From the NCBI RefSeq assembly GCF_003144195.1, contig NW_020289997.1:1-64000 (forward strand): a DNA stretch of 64,000 nt. Direction: 5' to 3'. Below, piece by piece: positions 31,249 through 43,300 of this stretch; position 1 is the stretch's first letter; every line of letters begins with the position of its first letter. The DNA is from Ceraceosorus guamensis (Eukaryota > Basidiomycota > Exobasidiomycetes > Ceraceosorales > Ceraceosoraceae). Under the pieces are notes generated by a model. It saw nothing but the letters and a program-made list of their open reading frames with translations. It did not search any database and had not been told where the DNA came from. The position numbers were made by a program, and so were the translations under genes.

Positions 31249-34200
31249 TCACACAGATAGTGCGTCATCAGACGTCGCGTTGACGGCGATGCCCGTGCGC
31301 TCAGCCTGCTCTAACACGCAACGTGCTACACATAGAACCCAGCATCTCCTCAAAGCCCTGCGTGCAAGAGCGCGACTCTTGACGTTCTGCGCTGAGTTTA
31401 AGAATAGCGAAATTCATGGTCCAGACTTGATCGTGAGGGCTGGAACGCAACGAGAAACCGACGGCTGACAACGCTGAGACATGGCTTGGTCGCGCGTACC
31501 GCCACTCAAAGCCGCGGGTCCATGACGCTGCGAGCTAAGCCACTCGGAGGTCGCGATGCACAACGCAAAGTATCGTGAATGCTGACGCTTACAAGAACTC
31601 CGTTCAAGCCGGAGTGTGGAACGTCGAATGCAGAATGCGGCCGCTCGATGATGGAGGAGACTGGCCCACGCACGGCTCTAGCCTGAGCTTGGATACAAAG
31701 ATTCGAGACCAATCCAATGGACTCTACAACCCACCAAGGACTGGCAATAAGACCAGCTCGCATGCTCGACCTCCATGTTCAACCGCGCTTACATGAATCA
31801 CTCGCCACACTTACTGATGTCCTCTACTCTATGACTGATGACTCTGTGTCTGGGTCTGAATCCCACGCAGGCAGCGGGAACACCTGACCACTTGGGTGTT
31901 GACTGTTGACAGGGTCAACCTGTCGAAACTCAGTCAACTCCGATTTTGGTGCCACGTGGAACTGCGTGGACCGCTCGCAGTGAAATACCTCCACCATCCT
32001 GCCCGCACTCTGATTCATCGTGAACCGTTGAAGAGCGCAATAGTCTTGAGTGTGTGATCTGCACAGGACGGTTGCCCACGGTGACGACTCACAGCAGTCA
32101 GTCTGAGGTTCATCACGTTCGTAAACGTGCGGATGGAAGCACATCGGAACTAAGATTCACATCCCTATTTGCCTCCGGCGCCAACGTCAGTCTAGTAGTG
32201 ACTCTGCGAAGGTGCGGAGGGTCTCACACAGATTCTTGCTTGTCCAGCGAGCCAAGGTGCACCTGCAGTGCGCGGCAATCTTCGATACGAATGGTGAAGC
32301 GCCTCAAAGTTTCATCAGGACGTCATCAATTGCTGCTGCTGCGTGTGGGCCCGGCAGTCGGAGCGGACTAGGCCTGCGTCGATGCAGCTAGACGTATCTG
32401 CACCGCGAGCTACTTCGCATAGCGTGCTGCGGAGGAAATCTCTGCTGCATCTACATTTGCATTGCATGCTGCAACTGCACAAGCATGCAGGCGAAAAGGG
32501 GTAGAGGCTGCACAGGGCAAAAAGCGAGCACAGCTGATCGGGCAGTAACCTGACCCCAGGCGACCTGCCTGGCATCGGAGCACTACTGTCCTGGAACCAC
32601 ACACGAGAGCAGTTGGGTTTGTAGAGTGAGAGAGAGCGTCGCTCGTGCCATTGCGAGTCTTGAGTGTTGAACAGGTGCTGATTCGTGGTTGTGTGCTCAG
32701 TGACGGCCACCGACAAATTAGGAAACTCCAGAAGAGAGGAGCAAGAGACGATACGCACTGTCACGAATGCCATGGTGAACCTCTAGACGCAGCTTCATTC
32801 TCCTGACAGGCCATCTCTTCCTTTGTTGAAGACGCGAAGGGCGAGGTCTGTGTTGCCGAGACGGGAACCCCCTGCTTTTTCCTGCGTTGGAACCGCGGCA
32901 GACTGCGAGCCACGACGGTGCCATCAAGCTAAAGTTACTTTCAGGCACGACCGTGCAGTACGGCTGTCAGCGTCCCGGCCTCCATGCACAACTTCACCTA
33001 GTCGCCGCTGTCTTCTAATTTTCGTTGCCCGCACAGTGGATAGTCGCCTGCGAAGCGTCTTGTCTGCTGAGGCTAAAGCGGATCATCTCATAACATCGTG
33101 ACAGGATCTGTGTGCTCAAGACCGTCAGTGCACACATGTACGTGGCGACGTTAAAGGAATACATCACATCACAATACTACTGGACTACAGTACTCATACT
33201 TATCAAATTACTGCATGAATCGCTTCGTTGGCCGCCGATCAGAACAGGGTGCTGGCAGCGGGAAGTCGTTAGCGTCGAAGAGTCACGGTGGTATTTACTA
33301 TGATTCCGAGCTGAAGTCCACTGGCGAGACTACAGGCACGCGTTGACGGTGTCTGATCCCTCTATCGCCGGCAGCTTCGTGACTCTTTGACGTTCACTCT
33401 GACTACAACAGTAGCAGACCCTGGACCCGGTGGAAGTTGACGTCTAGCGTAGTCAGTGTACCCCGACGGCTCAGCTGGCTCCACGAGATCCTTGTCGGCG
33501 CTAATATCGAATTCAGGCCAAGGCGAGATTGCGAGTCCGAATTTGAATGATGTACAGCAGGCCAGGCCAGAATTGGGGTGCTTGCTGTTTATTTGGTGGC
33601 AGCGCACCCCAATGCCCATTGTTTCAGACCGTCGCAGGAAGCCAATCACGAATCACAAATCACTTGGAGCCTGCAAACCATGTGTCGCGGGCGAACTTGT
33701 GCGTCAGCTCGCAGCTCGCGCTGTACTTCTTTACGAGGTCGCGTGACAAGATCTTGGAGACGCACACACTCATCAAGCGCCTTATTCTCTTTCGTGGAGT
33801 TCACCAGGTCGCAGATACGCTGAACTCATCATTCGCAGACCCTACTTCTTCCCTAAATTCACCAACGCGAAGCAAAGTCAGTCGGGAAACGCTCTCACAG
33901 TCACGAGGGTAGCGGAAAGGGGTGACAAGTCGTGACTGCAGGCAACTTATTTTCGTTGCTTCACGGTCAGTCTGCTGTGCGCTTGAGATGAATTCACTAC
34001 GACACGCGGGCTTCGCTGCATGGCCGCTCATTTGCTTCCGTCCTGATCATAGCCTTCCCCGCAATCATCATGCGCGGCTTGGGAACCAATTTGCAGCAAT
34101 TACGTAGCAGAATGAATCAACGGCAACAAGGGCAAGCGCAGTGCTCATAGTCAAAGTCACAGGTATCGCTACCGATGCTTCGGACTGCCAATGGCCACTT

Positions 34201-36192
34201 GCCTCACTGTTGGTGTTCAAGGGCGAGACAGCTGAGTATGTGCTTGCGTAGCCCAAAAAAGGCCGGACAGGTACGATTTCCGTAGTCAGTGTGCTGCGTC
34301 CCTTCGACTCTGAGAGCAACGCCGCGCCCATACTGCTCGTACCTCGGCCGTCACATACATTGTTTGCGCCACTGGTCAAGAGATCGCAAAGCTCAATCAA
34401 GGATCTGTGCGTGACCTCGATACAGCAGCTACTGACTCTTGACTATAATCACGCATAGCGCCGACTGCAGGCTTTATGACGCTTGAAATGATGTGGAATC
34501 TTTGAGTCGGCGGCCTTGGCGAGTCGGTGGTACATACAGTACACAAATTTCGAGGTCGCCAGCGCAGGCCCTCCTAGGCAAGCCTGAAGGGGGTTACAGC
34601 TTGCTCTGCGAGGATGCAAGCAGTGGTCTCCGTCATTGCGGTTCTCAAGCGCCACATCAGGCACAGCAAGTCACGACTGATACCCAGACGCGCCAGTCAC
34701 GAATGCTGCACGTCACACAGGGGCGTTTCAGGGCTCAAGAAATTTGAAGTGATCCGCCAGCCAGATCAAGGATCAAACAATATGAAGACGGTTGCGCCGC
34801 CATTATGGCCTTCCAGCGTTATCCGAGAACCGGCAGCTGCGATTAGAGATCTGCGCCAATTGTACATGTATGTCGTCGTGTCTGCTCGACGTTCTTCAAA
34901 GAACGCTCGCTCCCTGATCTGCCGCACCCTCTGGCCAGCGTGCGGCTTACAATCACATGAATTCAACTTGCCCTGTAGACTCACAGCGATCCAAGCGTGC
35001 TGCCTGCCCCAGTGCCCGCCTGGCTGCATCAACGTTCGCGCAGCTTCTCGGACCAGGACGATGTCGGAGCAGTCTCACCCCGTCTATTTTGTACCAACAC
35101 TTCACGTCTGCCTTCTGAGACCACTGTGTGACGAACGAGGGAATTTTCATGTTCGCAAAATCGTGAGTCCGATTGGATGAGTGCGTTGGTCCTTGGGTTT
35201 GCCCTCTGCATGCTGCACTGAGAGGTGCAGCTCAAGGGTTTGCCCGCTGTTGAGCTAGCCGCATGTGCATGACGCTACGCGACGAGGTTTGAGTTCGCCA
35301 CCGTGACCGGTACAGATTCACCGCTCGGAGCAGGCAAGCTACTGTTGTACTGCACCGTAGCTAGGAGCAGCAATTTCCAACCCCGACGCCCAATTTCCGC
35401 AAGGTGCTTCAGTGCCACAACGGCCCACGCTGCGTCGACGATCGGTCTGCCGTGAGTGCGCCCATGGCGGCCATCAACGGCTCTGGCGAAGGTCTCGCCC
35501 TCGGCGTGCGCTGCGCTGTCTGACGCGCCTAGCCCCTCTCTCGTAGTCAGCCAATGCCCGACTGACCCTCGACTCGTCTCGGACTTTACTTGCCCATCTG
35601 GGTTGGAAAGAGTCCTGCACCAATTTCGCCAGGCTTGCTTCAAAGGCCTTACCGCGACAGCACCTCCTCTGCACCGGCCGCACAGTTGTGCCATCCAATC
35701 TTCTCCGGCTCTTCGCCCTCCCGCATGGACCTTCTGCAGAAGCGAACCACACACGCACGCAGCTAGCTGCACGCCGCTCACCCAGCACTACAACCATTGG
35801 CAGCAGTAGTGGCAATCTTTGCAGCGCTGAGACTCAATGCTGCACGGCTTGGTACAGTAGCGGGTGTTAGCTTGCGCCGACTTGTGCGACAGCAGGAGCA
35901 TGCTGCACAATCGAGACAGAAGAGGAAAGCCGTGTCTGGGTGCTTTCTGACTTGGGGCGTTGGTGCTTGCGCCTGCGCTGCTGAAACTTCTCGTCTTGGT
36001 GTCACAAAGTTGCCGCTGGCAGCCCGCCCGCCTACGGTGGCCGGATCACCGGACCAACAACAGCGCACCTCTAGCTGTCGTCACGCTCTCCGAAGCGGAG
36101 CCAAGTGCGCTGGTGACCCAGTAACACCAACGGTTCCCCACTGCTCCCAGGCCCCCTTCTACGCAACCCCTCCGCTGCTTGGGCACAAGTTC

Positions 36193-36202
36193 CATATATA
36201 TT
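36193..36202 (+). promoter_or_regulatory. TATA element of the cyclin gene
   Basis: CATATATATT lies about 450 bp before the cyclin ATG and is followed by a continuous C/T-rich tract up to the start codon, which suggests an unusually long 5' leader. Confidence 0.4.
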
Positions 36203-36652
36203 TGCCAGCATTCCCTTGCTCCCCTTTCACAGTACAGGCCGCAACTCAACATTATCGTCACACAGACAACGTCACGTCCCTACCTCATACAAAAGCCTGG
36301 TTTTCTGTTTGGCTTCCAACACGTCAAAGGAGGTCACCCTCCTTTCTCCCACACGCGTCGCCAAACGTCGTCTCCCACGCCCCCGCACGGTCCTCTTCGA
36401 CATATCTCGACCACGACCTCGCGACCCAAGCTCTCTGCTCAGACCTCTGGCGCAAAATTTCCATTTCGCTTTCAGGAACTTGTCCAACCTCCCCCTCTCA
36501 GCGGCGTCTCCTTTGCCACTCATCCGTTCGTCGATTCGCCATATTAGAGTGCCTCCAAATCTCCGGTCTCGTCTGATTGCAACCTTGTCTAGACGTCTCC
36601 AACATCGAGCTACCTTCCCTCTTCGATATCTACCTTGAAATCATTCCCAACC

Positions 36653-38097
36653 ATGGCAACTGCAGCAACTTCATGGCCGCAATCCGCCATTGCGCCCCAG
36701 CAAGCTTCTTGCTCACGGTCAAATTCTAGCGCAAGGTCGTCATCGAGGAAAACCTCGCGCGGAGGAGACTATTGTGACCGGTTCTACGGGCATCAAGGTG
36801 AGCAATTGATGACGATGGCGCGTTGAGTCGATGGGAATGATCGTTGACCGTCGTGCTTCTTCCGCTCGCGATCGCAGAGCTCGCCGAACTGTGCGAACGT
36901 GTCATTTCTGCGCTTTTCGCATGCCCGCTCGACTCGACGTCGTCATGCACCAGTTCATCCAGCTCTCAGCGCGTTGCTCCTCGTCTCTCCGAATTCATCG
37001 CATACGCTCTGCACCGCACTCGACTTCCGCTGGCGGTCACGCATCAGGCGCTATTCCTTCTCAAACGCCTGAAGTCGAGATTCCCCGCAGCGAGGGGTTC
37101 GTCCGGACATCGGCTTTTCATTTCAGCCTTGATGCTTGCCAGCAAATCCAGCTGTGACGACACTTACAGCAACAAGAGCTGGACCATCGTCGGACAAGGC
37201 CTTTTTAGCCTTCGCGAGGTCAACCAGATGGAGCGCGAGCTCTTTGGCTACCTTGGATACAAAGTGAATGTTGAGAATGAGGATTTGGTGGAGTTCGTTC
37301 AGGCCCTCGACGAAGGAGTCATTCCCATGCCCTCCCCGCCAGCTCCAACGGTTGCACCCGTCGCACCTGCTCCCACAGCAAACCCTACAGAGCAACAAGA
37401 AACGGCACTACCTCCACACCATTCGAGCGCGTCCGCTTCGACCGTACGACACGGCCGCGCGAGCATCGCAGGCTACCCTGTGGGGCCGGCCACCTGCTCG
37501 GCAGCCGTGGGACACGCCAGCGCTCCAACGGGCGCAGCTCCACACCTCACGCGGAGCCAAAGCGTCTCTGGTCGTCAAAGCTACCGATCACATTCGGCCG
37601 CCCCCACTCATCACTATCAGCAACAATCACCGTTCGACGCGCGAGAATCGTCGCGACCGTACACGACGCCAACTCACAACGTCTCGCTGTCGGCCGCAGC
37701 AGCGGCAGCGGCGCACACAGCTGCTTTCTACAGTCATGTCGCACCGTCAGCTGCATCGTTGGCGTCCTCAAGAGGCAGCATCTCGTCTTCCAGTGGTTCT
37801 TCAGAAGGATATGACAGCACATGCATGACACCCGGTTCCTGCGGTGACTCGGCGTATTCTTCCAGCGGTCGTACCACTCCAGACACCCCACCATCCGAAG
37901 TAGGCGGCAGCCCGTGGATGAACGACAAGGCTCACCTGTATTGGGATCAATCAGGCGAGCCAGCAGGCACGTACGACAGCCACGTTAAGCAGTACCACGA
38001 TGGACAGACTTACGACAGTCAAAACGCAGCCTCAGTAGACCATCCTTATGTTGCCCGTGGCGGTGCCCCTAGCGGACATCCTTACACCACTTGGTGA
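36653..38097 (+). CDS. Pcl/Pho80-type cyclin
   Basis: Cyclin of the Pho80/Pcl family, partner of a Pho85/Cdk5-like kinase, controlling polarity, cell-cycle entry or nutrient signals. Exons 36653-36797 and 36878-38097 (80-bp intron, in phase) give 454 aa. Seen directly: a cyclin box at about 50-175 with ELCERVISALFACP, LSEFIAYALHRTRLPLAVTHQALFLLKRLKSRF, a Ser-rich gap, HRLFISALMLASK, DDTYSNKSWTIVGQGLFSLREVNQMERELFGYLGYKVNVE. The long Ser/Thr/Pro/Ala-rich tail (residues 185-454) contains SP/TP sites such as RTTPDTPPSE, consistent with phosphorylation-dependent turnover. The order and the DDTYSNKSW motif favour the Pcl1/2/9 subgroup over Pho80. An unusually long pyrimidine-rich leader precedes the ATG. 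Confidence 0.9.
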
Positions 38098-40332
38098 CCA
38101 CCTGCTCGCACTGTCTCTCCCGCAATCCTCTTGCCGCCTTCCTCGCCGCTTCGAACAATGCGTCTCGTACACCATCCGCCAAAAGGAAGCCTCTGAAAAG
38201 ATACCAGCTTCTCGCATCTGCTGTTTGCGATGAAGCAAACCTTCCACCTTCGTTGCTCACTCGCTCTACGGCCTTCCAGGTCGCCTCACCTGATCTCTTT
38301 GCATGCAATTCCCCTACTGCACCACTTTGGCTGTCTATCTGTACCAGTATCTTCTGTTTGCGAAGCTGCAAGTCGGCGCCGAGGTCACAGCGGTGTCTGG
38401 GTCTTGCACCGGTGCAGCCTTTTACCATTTCGTTCATTACAACACACACCGTCGGTGCCCCTCGATCGCTATGATCCCGGCCATTTGCTCAAATTTGTCA
38501 CCGTACCCATCACTGCTAATTGTCCATTGAGCACAAATGCAACATTGCTAGAAGCTTCGCTGCCCGCGTCTGCCCTCAGTGTCTCTTAGGCTTGCAGTGT
38601 GACCCAACGGACCGTGCGCTTGCTCGACTTCGCTAACACGATTCGTACGACCTGCTCCCTGACGGGTCCGCCAAGATGACGCGTGGGCCTCGCGCCACTT
38701 CCCGGCCGACGCCCAGAATGGCGATGCGAATGGCACGAGAACCACGCATCAGAAGCTAGGCAAAGCATGTCTCGCTTTCAGAGAGGACTTAGTACCCCTT
38801 TCCTCGGTGTTCGACGCCATGAAGGGGCCTGAGCGCGAATAAGAATCGGAAGAGGCGCGCCGTGCGAAGGTTGCCACTGCGGTCGGTGTCTCTGCCTATA
38901 GTCGCCCTGTCTGACCCGGCCCTTCCTTCAAGCGGCCCTCGCGGACCGCCCCCCCGCTTGGGGCATCCTGGGCGTCTCAAGGGAAGCAGTACCAAAGGCC
39001 GCCGGAATTTGGGGCGGCGTATGACGATTCACAGTGCGCGCCTCGCGCCGAGCGATGGGACATCAGCACAATCAAATGTGTGGCCCGCAACGGTCCACAT
39101 CATGTTACGCTACTCAAAGGATCCGAGCGCACACGACGTGGGCGCGAAAGCCTTGCATCAGGCAGCGCAAGTTCCGCACGTCGTAGATCGTGGGCGTTTT
39201 GAAAGCTTCAGTCAGCCGTGGAGCGGAAAGGTGTTTCACGTTTGGAGAGCAGCTCACGAGCCGCCTCCGACCAATCGAGACCTGGCCCAATACGAGTGGC
39301 TCGATCATCCGCCTTGACCAATGCGAATATCCGGTCACGGCCACCCGCCGCGCTTGCGGGAGCGCATAGGTGTGTGGGTACTCATCAGACTCCCGCGCTG
39401 ACTCGGGACTCATGACCCTCAAAGCTGCCGGCCAAGTCGTGAGTCGTGTTTCAGTAGCATGAATGCTCGACCCGAAAAGCTCTCGAATGGCACCCTAGGA
39501 TCAAGAATTCCCGCCCCAAGGAAGTCAGTCACGTGCACAGATTCGGTCACGTGCTTGTGGTGCTGACCTGCATCGCTCTTGTCCTCGCGCGCACGGTAGA
39601 AACTTTGCCTGCTTACATATCCTTTGTCCTCCCAAACTCACACTTTTGGTGCGGGCGGATGCTATGAGAGAACGACGACGTCTGCGCATAACGCTTTCTG
39701 AGGTCTCAAGTGGATCAAGATTCGCATGAAGCAAGCACAAGGGAAGAAATGGCAGCGTGCAGCGTGCAGCGAGCACAGCGACCCTCTTGTCCTTGTTGCA
39801 AACATGCTGCTCAGTCGCGCCAGAGACCGGTTCCTCACCTGAGTGACTCAAGACTATAGCCTTGGATCTCGCAGTTCTCCCAGCAGCAATCTGGACAATG
39901 GAAATGGTATGGATCCCGCGCAGATATTTGTTGTGCTTCTCGAATCGGTGCTGCTCACTGCGAGCAGTTGTGCCGACGCGATGGCTTGTCCTCAGGTGTG
40001 GCTTTGACAATGTCCGCTCGATAGGGTCCTGCCCTGGAGGACGAGCGCCTCATTGTCGTCACAGAATGCGCTCACTTCTCACAGCTTTCTCACAAGGCTA
40101 TTGAAGCAAGGGTTTAGGCCGACGCATTCGCTCACTCGACTCTCTCATTATGGTCGGGCAGTCGCAACTGAACCTCGAATGCTCACTCCTCTTGCTTACC
40201 TCTTCCAGCGTCTCCAGCTAGCTCAACAGTCACTTTGGCACAAGTTGCGTTCTGCCACCGTCATCACCTACTCCACCGTACGCATACCATTCCGCCCTCT
40301 CGGAAGCCTCTTGGCTTCAACATTGCGTCAAG
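38098..40332. other. intergenic region upstream of the Ste6-like gene
   Basis: No gene is supported. It contains TCGTGAGTCGTG near 39437, two CACGTG sites near 39530-39555, and one CTTTGT core at 39622 that could bind an HMG-box factor of the Prf1 type. The stretch 40050-40330 is the likely leader of the transporter. Confidence 0.5.
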
Positions 40333-43300
40333 ATGGCCGCCATGAAGGGCAGCATACGCCTCATGTATGCGACCTTGCCAGTGCGGTACGCACCGCTCAC
40401 GGTGGTTGCCGTGGTCCTCTCCATTTGCTCAGGCGCCATACAGCCGCTGATGACTCGGATCATTGGCGACGCTTTCGACGCCTTTGCCAAGTTCAATCCG
40501 ACTAGCATGCCAAACGATCAGATCCCACAAGAGAGGAGGGATGCGTTGATGTCATCTGTAGCCACCTCCATCTGGAGGCTCTGCGCTCTTGGCGTCGGAA
40601 CAATGATACTCAGCACATCGATGATCTCTGCGTGGATTGCCTTGGGGGAGCGGGTAGCGAGCGGGTTAAGGCTGAAGGTCTACACCGCCTGCGATCAAAA
40701 GCGCCTTGATTGGTACGACTGCGACATGGGTACAAAGAGCACAGGTCAGGAGCATTCCGAGGACGGCACGGGAATCGGTGCGGGTGGTCTGATGGCTCGA
40801 TTCGCACGGTGAGTGGATCTGCCCGTCCGCCAGATCTTGGGAAGACGGATATCTGAGAATCAAATTTGCGCATCATATCAGCGAAATCGACGATGTTCGG
40901 GTCGCGTCCTCGCAGACTTTTGGACAACTTCTGCAGTACGTGGTGACGACCATTGCCTGCGTCGTGCTCGCCCTGGCCATGCGCTGGGACTTGACACTCG
41001 TCGTCTTGGCATCTGTGCCCCTAACTGCCGTCATCGCTATCGCCTGCGAGGTGATCGCAGCCAGCTCCCTCGCTGAAGAGCGCACTCTGTCTGCCAAGGC
41101 TAGTGGAAACGTAGAACGGGTAGTCAACGCGATTGCGACAGTCAAAGCCTTCAATGCGGAAGTCAGGGAGCTGCGCAATTTTCAGCGCTTTCTTGCAAAG
41201 TTGCAAAGAGTCAACCTCAAGATTACCACCGTATGGGCTGTGCGCACCGGCGCAACTTCCGGCATTGCCCTCGCCATGTTCAGCTCTGGCTTCGCTTACG
41301 GCAGTCATTTGGTGCAGAAGGGAGCATGTTCGCCAGGCACAGTCATGACTGTCTTTTGGAGTGCTTTGCTCGCAACCTCCCACCTTCAGCAGGTCATTGA
41401 CACTTTGAACATCATAGAGAAGGGCAAAGTCGCGAGCGCCAGTCTGCACGCGCTGTGCGCGGAAGGTCCCAGCCGAGGATCAAAGGCAAGTAGCCAGCCT
41501 CCTGAAGATGGGCCAGTGAAGAAACTCGGGCACCAACAGGCACCATCTGTCTCATCTTTGCAGACATCGCCAAACTTTGTTAGCTCACCAGCATACGACG
41601 AATTCTCCTTCATCGGCACCAAGCCGGCCGCAGGCCCACGTCACCCGCTCTCTCCGCGGCTGACTTCACCTCGAACAGCGGTACAGATGAAATTTCAAGA
41701 GATCCCTCAGGCAAGCCGACCTTCTAGCCCCGTTCAGAGCATGCATTCAGAATACGGCTCCGAGTCCAAGTTGACGATGCTACCCGCCAGAAGTCGAGGG
41801 CGAGGCAAGCACCTCAGGCCCAGAAAAGTTGGACCCGTCGCGGCTATGCGCCGAATCCGTCCAGAAAGATGCTACGGAGAAATCACACTGACCAATGTTG
41901 GGTTCGCCTATCCCTCGCGTCCTGACGTTGCAGTGCTCAAGGGTGTTTCAATGTACTTCGCTGCAGGCGAGACCACTTACGTCGTAGGAGCTTCTGGGAG
42001 CGGCAAGTCCACCATCGCACAACTCTTGATGCGGCAATACGAAATCGAAGATGGTAGCATTCAGCTGGACGACCAAGACATCACCTATCTTGACGCGGAT
42101 TGGGTGAGAAGCAAGATGGCAAGTGTCGATCAGACGCCTATCGTCTTCGACCTGAGCGTGCATGAAAATGTTGCGCTGGGGCTCTGTGGCGTCCTGAGCG
42201 AGTCCAACGAACAAGTCAGTGGTGTGTCCAATCACGTACCTGCGGTGCCGCGCGAGGACGTCATCGCAGCATGCCGGACCGCCCTGCTGCACGAGTTCAT
42301 CATGTCGCTCCCTGACGGCTACGACACTCAACTAGGAGCCCGCGGAGCAAGTCTTTCCGGCGGCCAGAAACAGAGGCTCAGCATCGCGCGAGCAAAGCTT
42401 CGTGATCCGAGCATTCTCATGTTAGATGAAGCGACCAGCGCACTAGACCCCAAAAGTCGGCTTTTGGTCAACGAGGCTGTCAAAGCGTGGAGACGTGGTC
42501 GCACGACAATCATCATCACGCATGATCTCTCAAGCCTGGGCGATGAGGACTTTGTGTATCTGATGCACGACGGCCAGATAGCTGAACACGGGTTCTGTGG
42601 CGATCTTCGCACTCGTGCGGGTCCCTTCTGCGAGCTCGCTGAAAAGCAGTGTCTCGCGACGAAAACAACTAGTATCTACGAAGCTCTCATCAGTCCCACC
42701 GGCCTGGATCAACGCGCCTCACTAGCTTTGGAGTCTCTCAAAGTTGGCCCTGACCATTCAAGAGCGGCCATGTGGGGTCAGAGGCTGAGTATGCTGGTCT
42801 TGCCGCCAAATGCAGTCGCGCGGGACACTCGACAGTGGTCTAGAACGGTGACAACGTCCACTGGCGCGGAGAGTGTCACACTCGGGCAAGACACCAACAA
42901 GCATGATGCCTTGCATGGACTCCGGCCCCTGCAACTCGCACAGCAACAGCAGCACCGAACCTTCGAGGAAGACATCGAGGTGGTAGAATGCCTTCAAGCT
43001 GCTGGCGAATACGTCAGCGCTCGCCGACCCCTTCGAATGTCTGATGCGTCGCAAGACGAGAGCATGTTCCGGCGCAGACGCTGGGATCCTGAGGAGCTCA
43101 GCATCGCAGCAAGTGAGAAGAGCCACTTTTACAGCAAAGATGATGCGGTCACCGCGAATGCGCGAGATACCGCAGTGGATCTCAGCGGGGCATCAGAAGT
43201 GCCCGAGGTGGCCCCGGCCTCTATACGCGAGGTGGTCAAGAGCGCGTGGCATCACCAGCCCTACAAGGTTCTGCTTATATTTGGGCTGACGACGTGCGTT

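Larger units (their letters stand above)
30184..36652. other. gene-poor region of about 6.4 kb
   Basis: No recognisable gene is found between the Med25-like gene and the cyclin. Minus-strand frames at 30805-31248, 31824-32144, 33362-33649, 34068-34400 and 35275-35781 have partly coding-like composition. They match no family I know, and I could not link them into one spliced gene. The frame at 34068-34400 ends in a hydrophobic stretch reminiscent of a membrane or GPI tail. TCACGA motifs occur near 33650, 33890, 33940 and 34690. The last 450 bases form the long C/T-rich leader of the cyclin gene. Confidence 0.5.

Noticed and set aside
35797-36576. Plus-strand open frame of about 260 codons before the cyclin gene
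   Set aside because: It overlaps the TATA element and the C/T-rich leader of the cyclin gene, and its Ser/Pro/His-rich sequence is what a pyrimidine-rich leader gives when translated.
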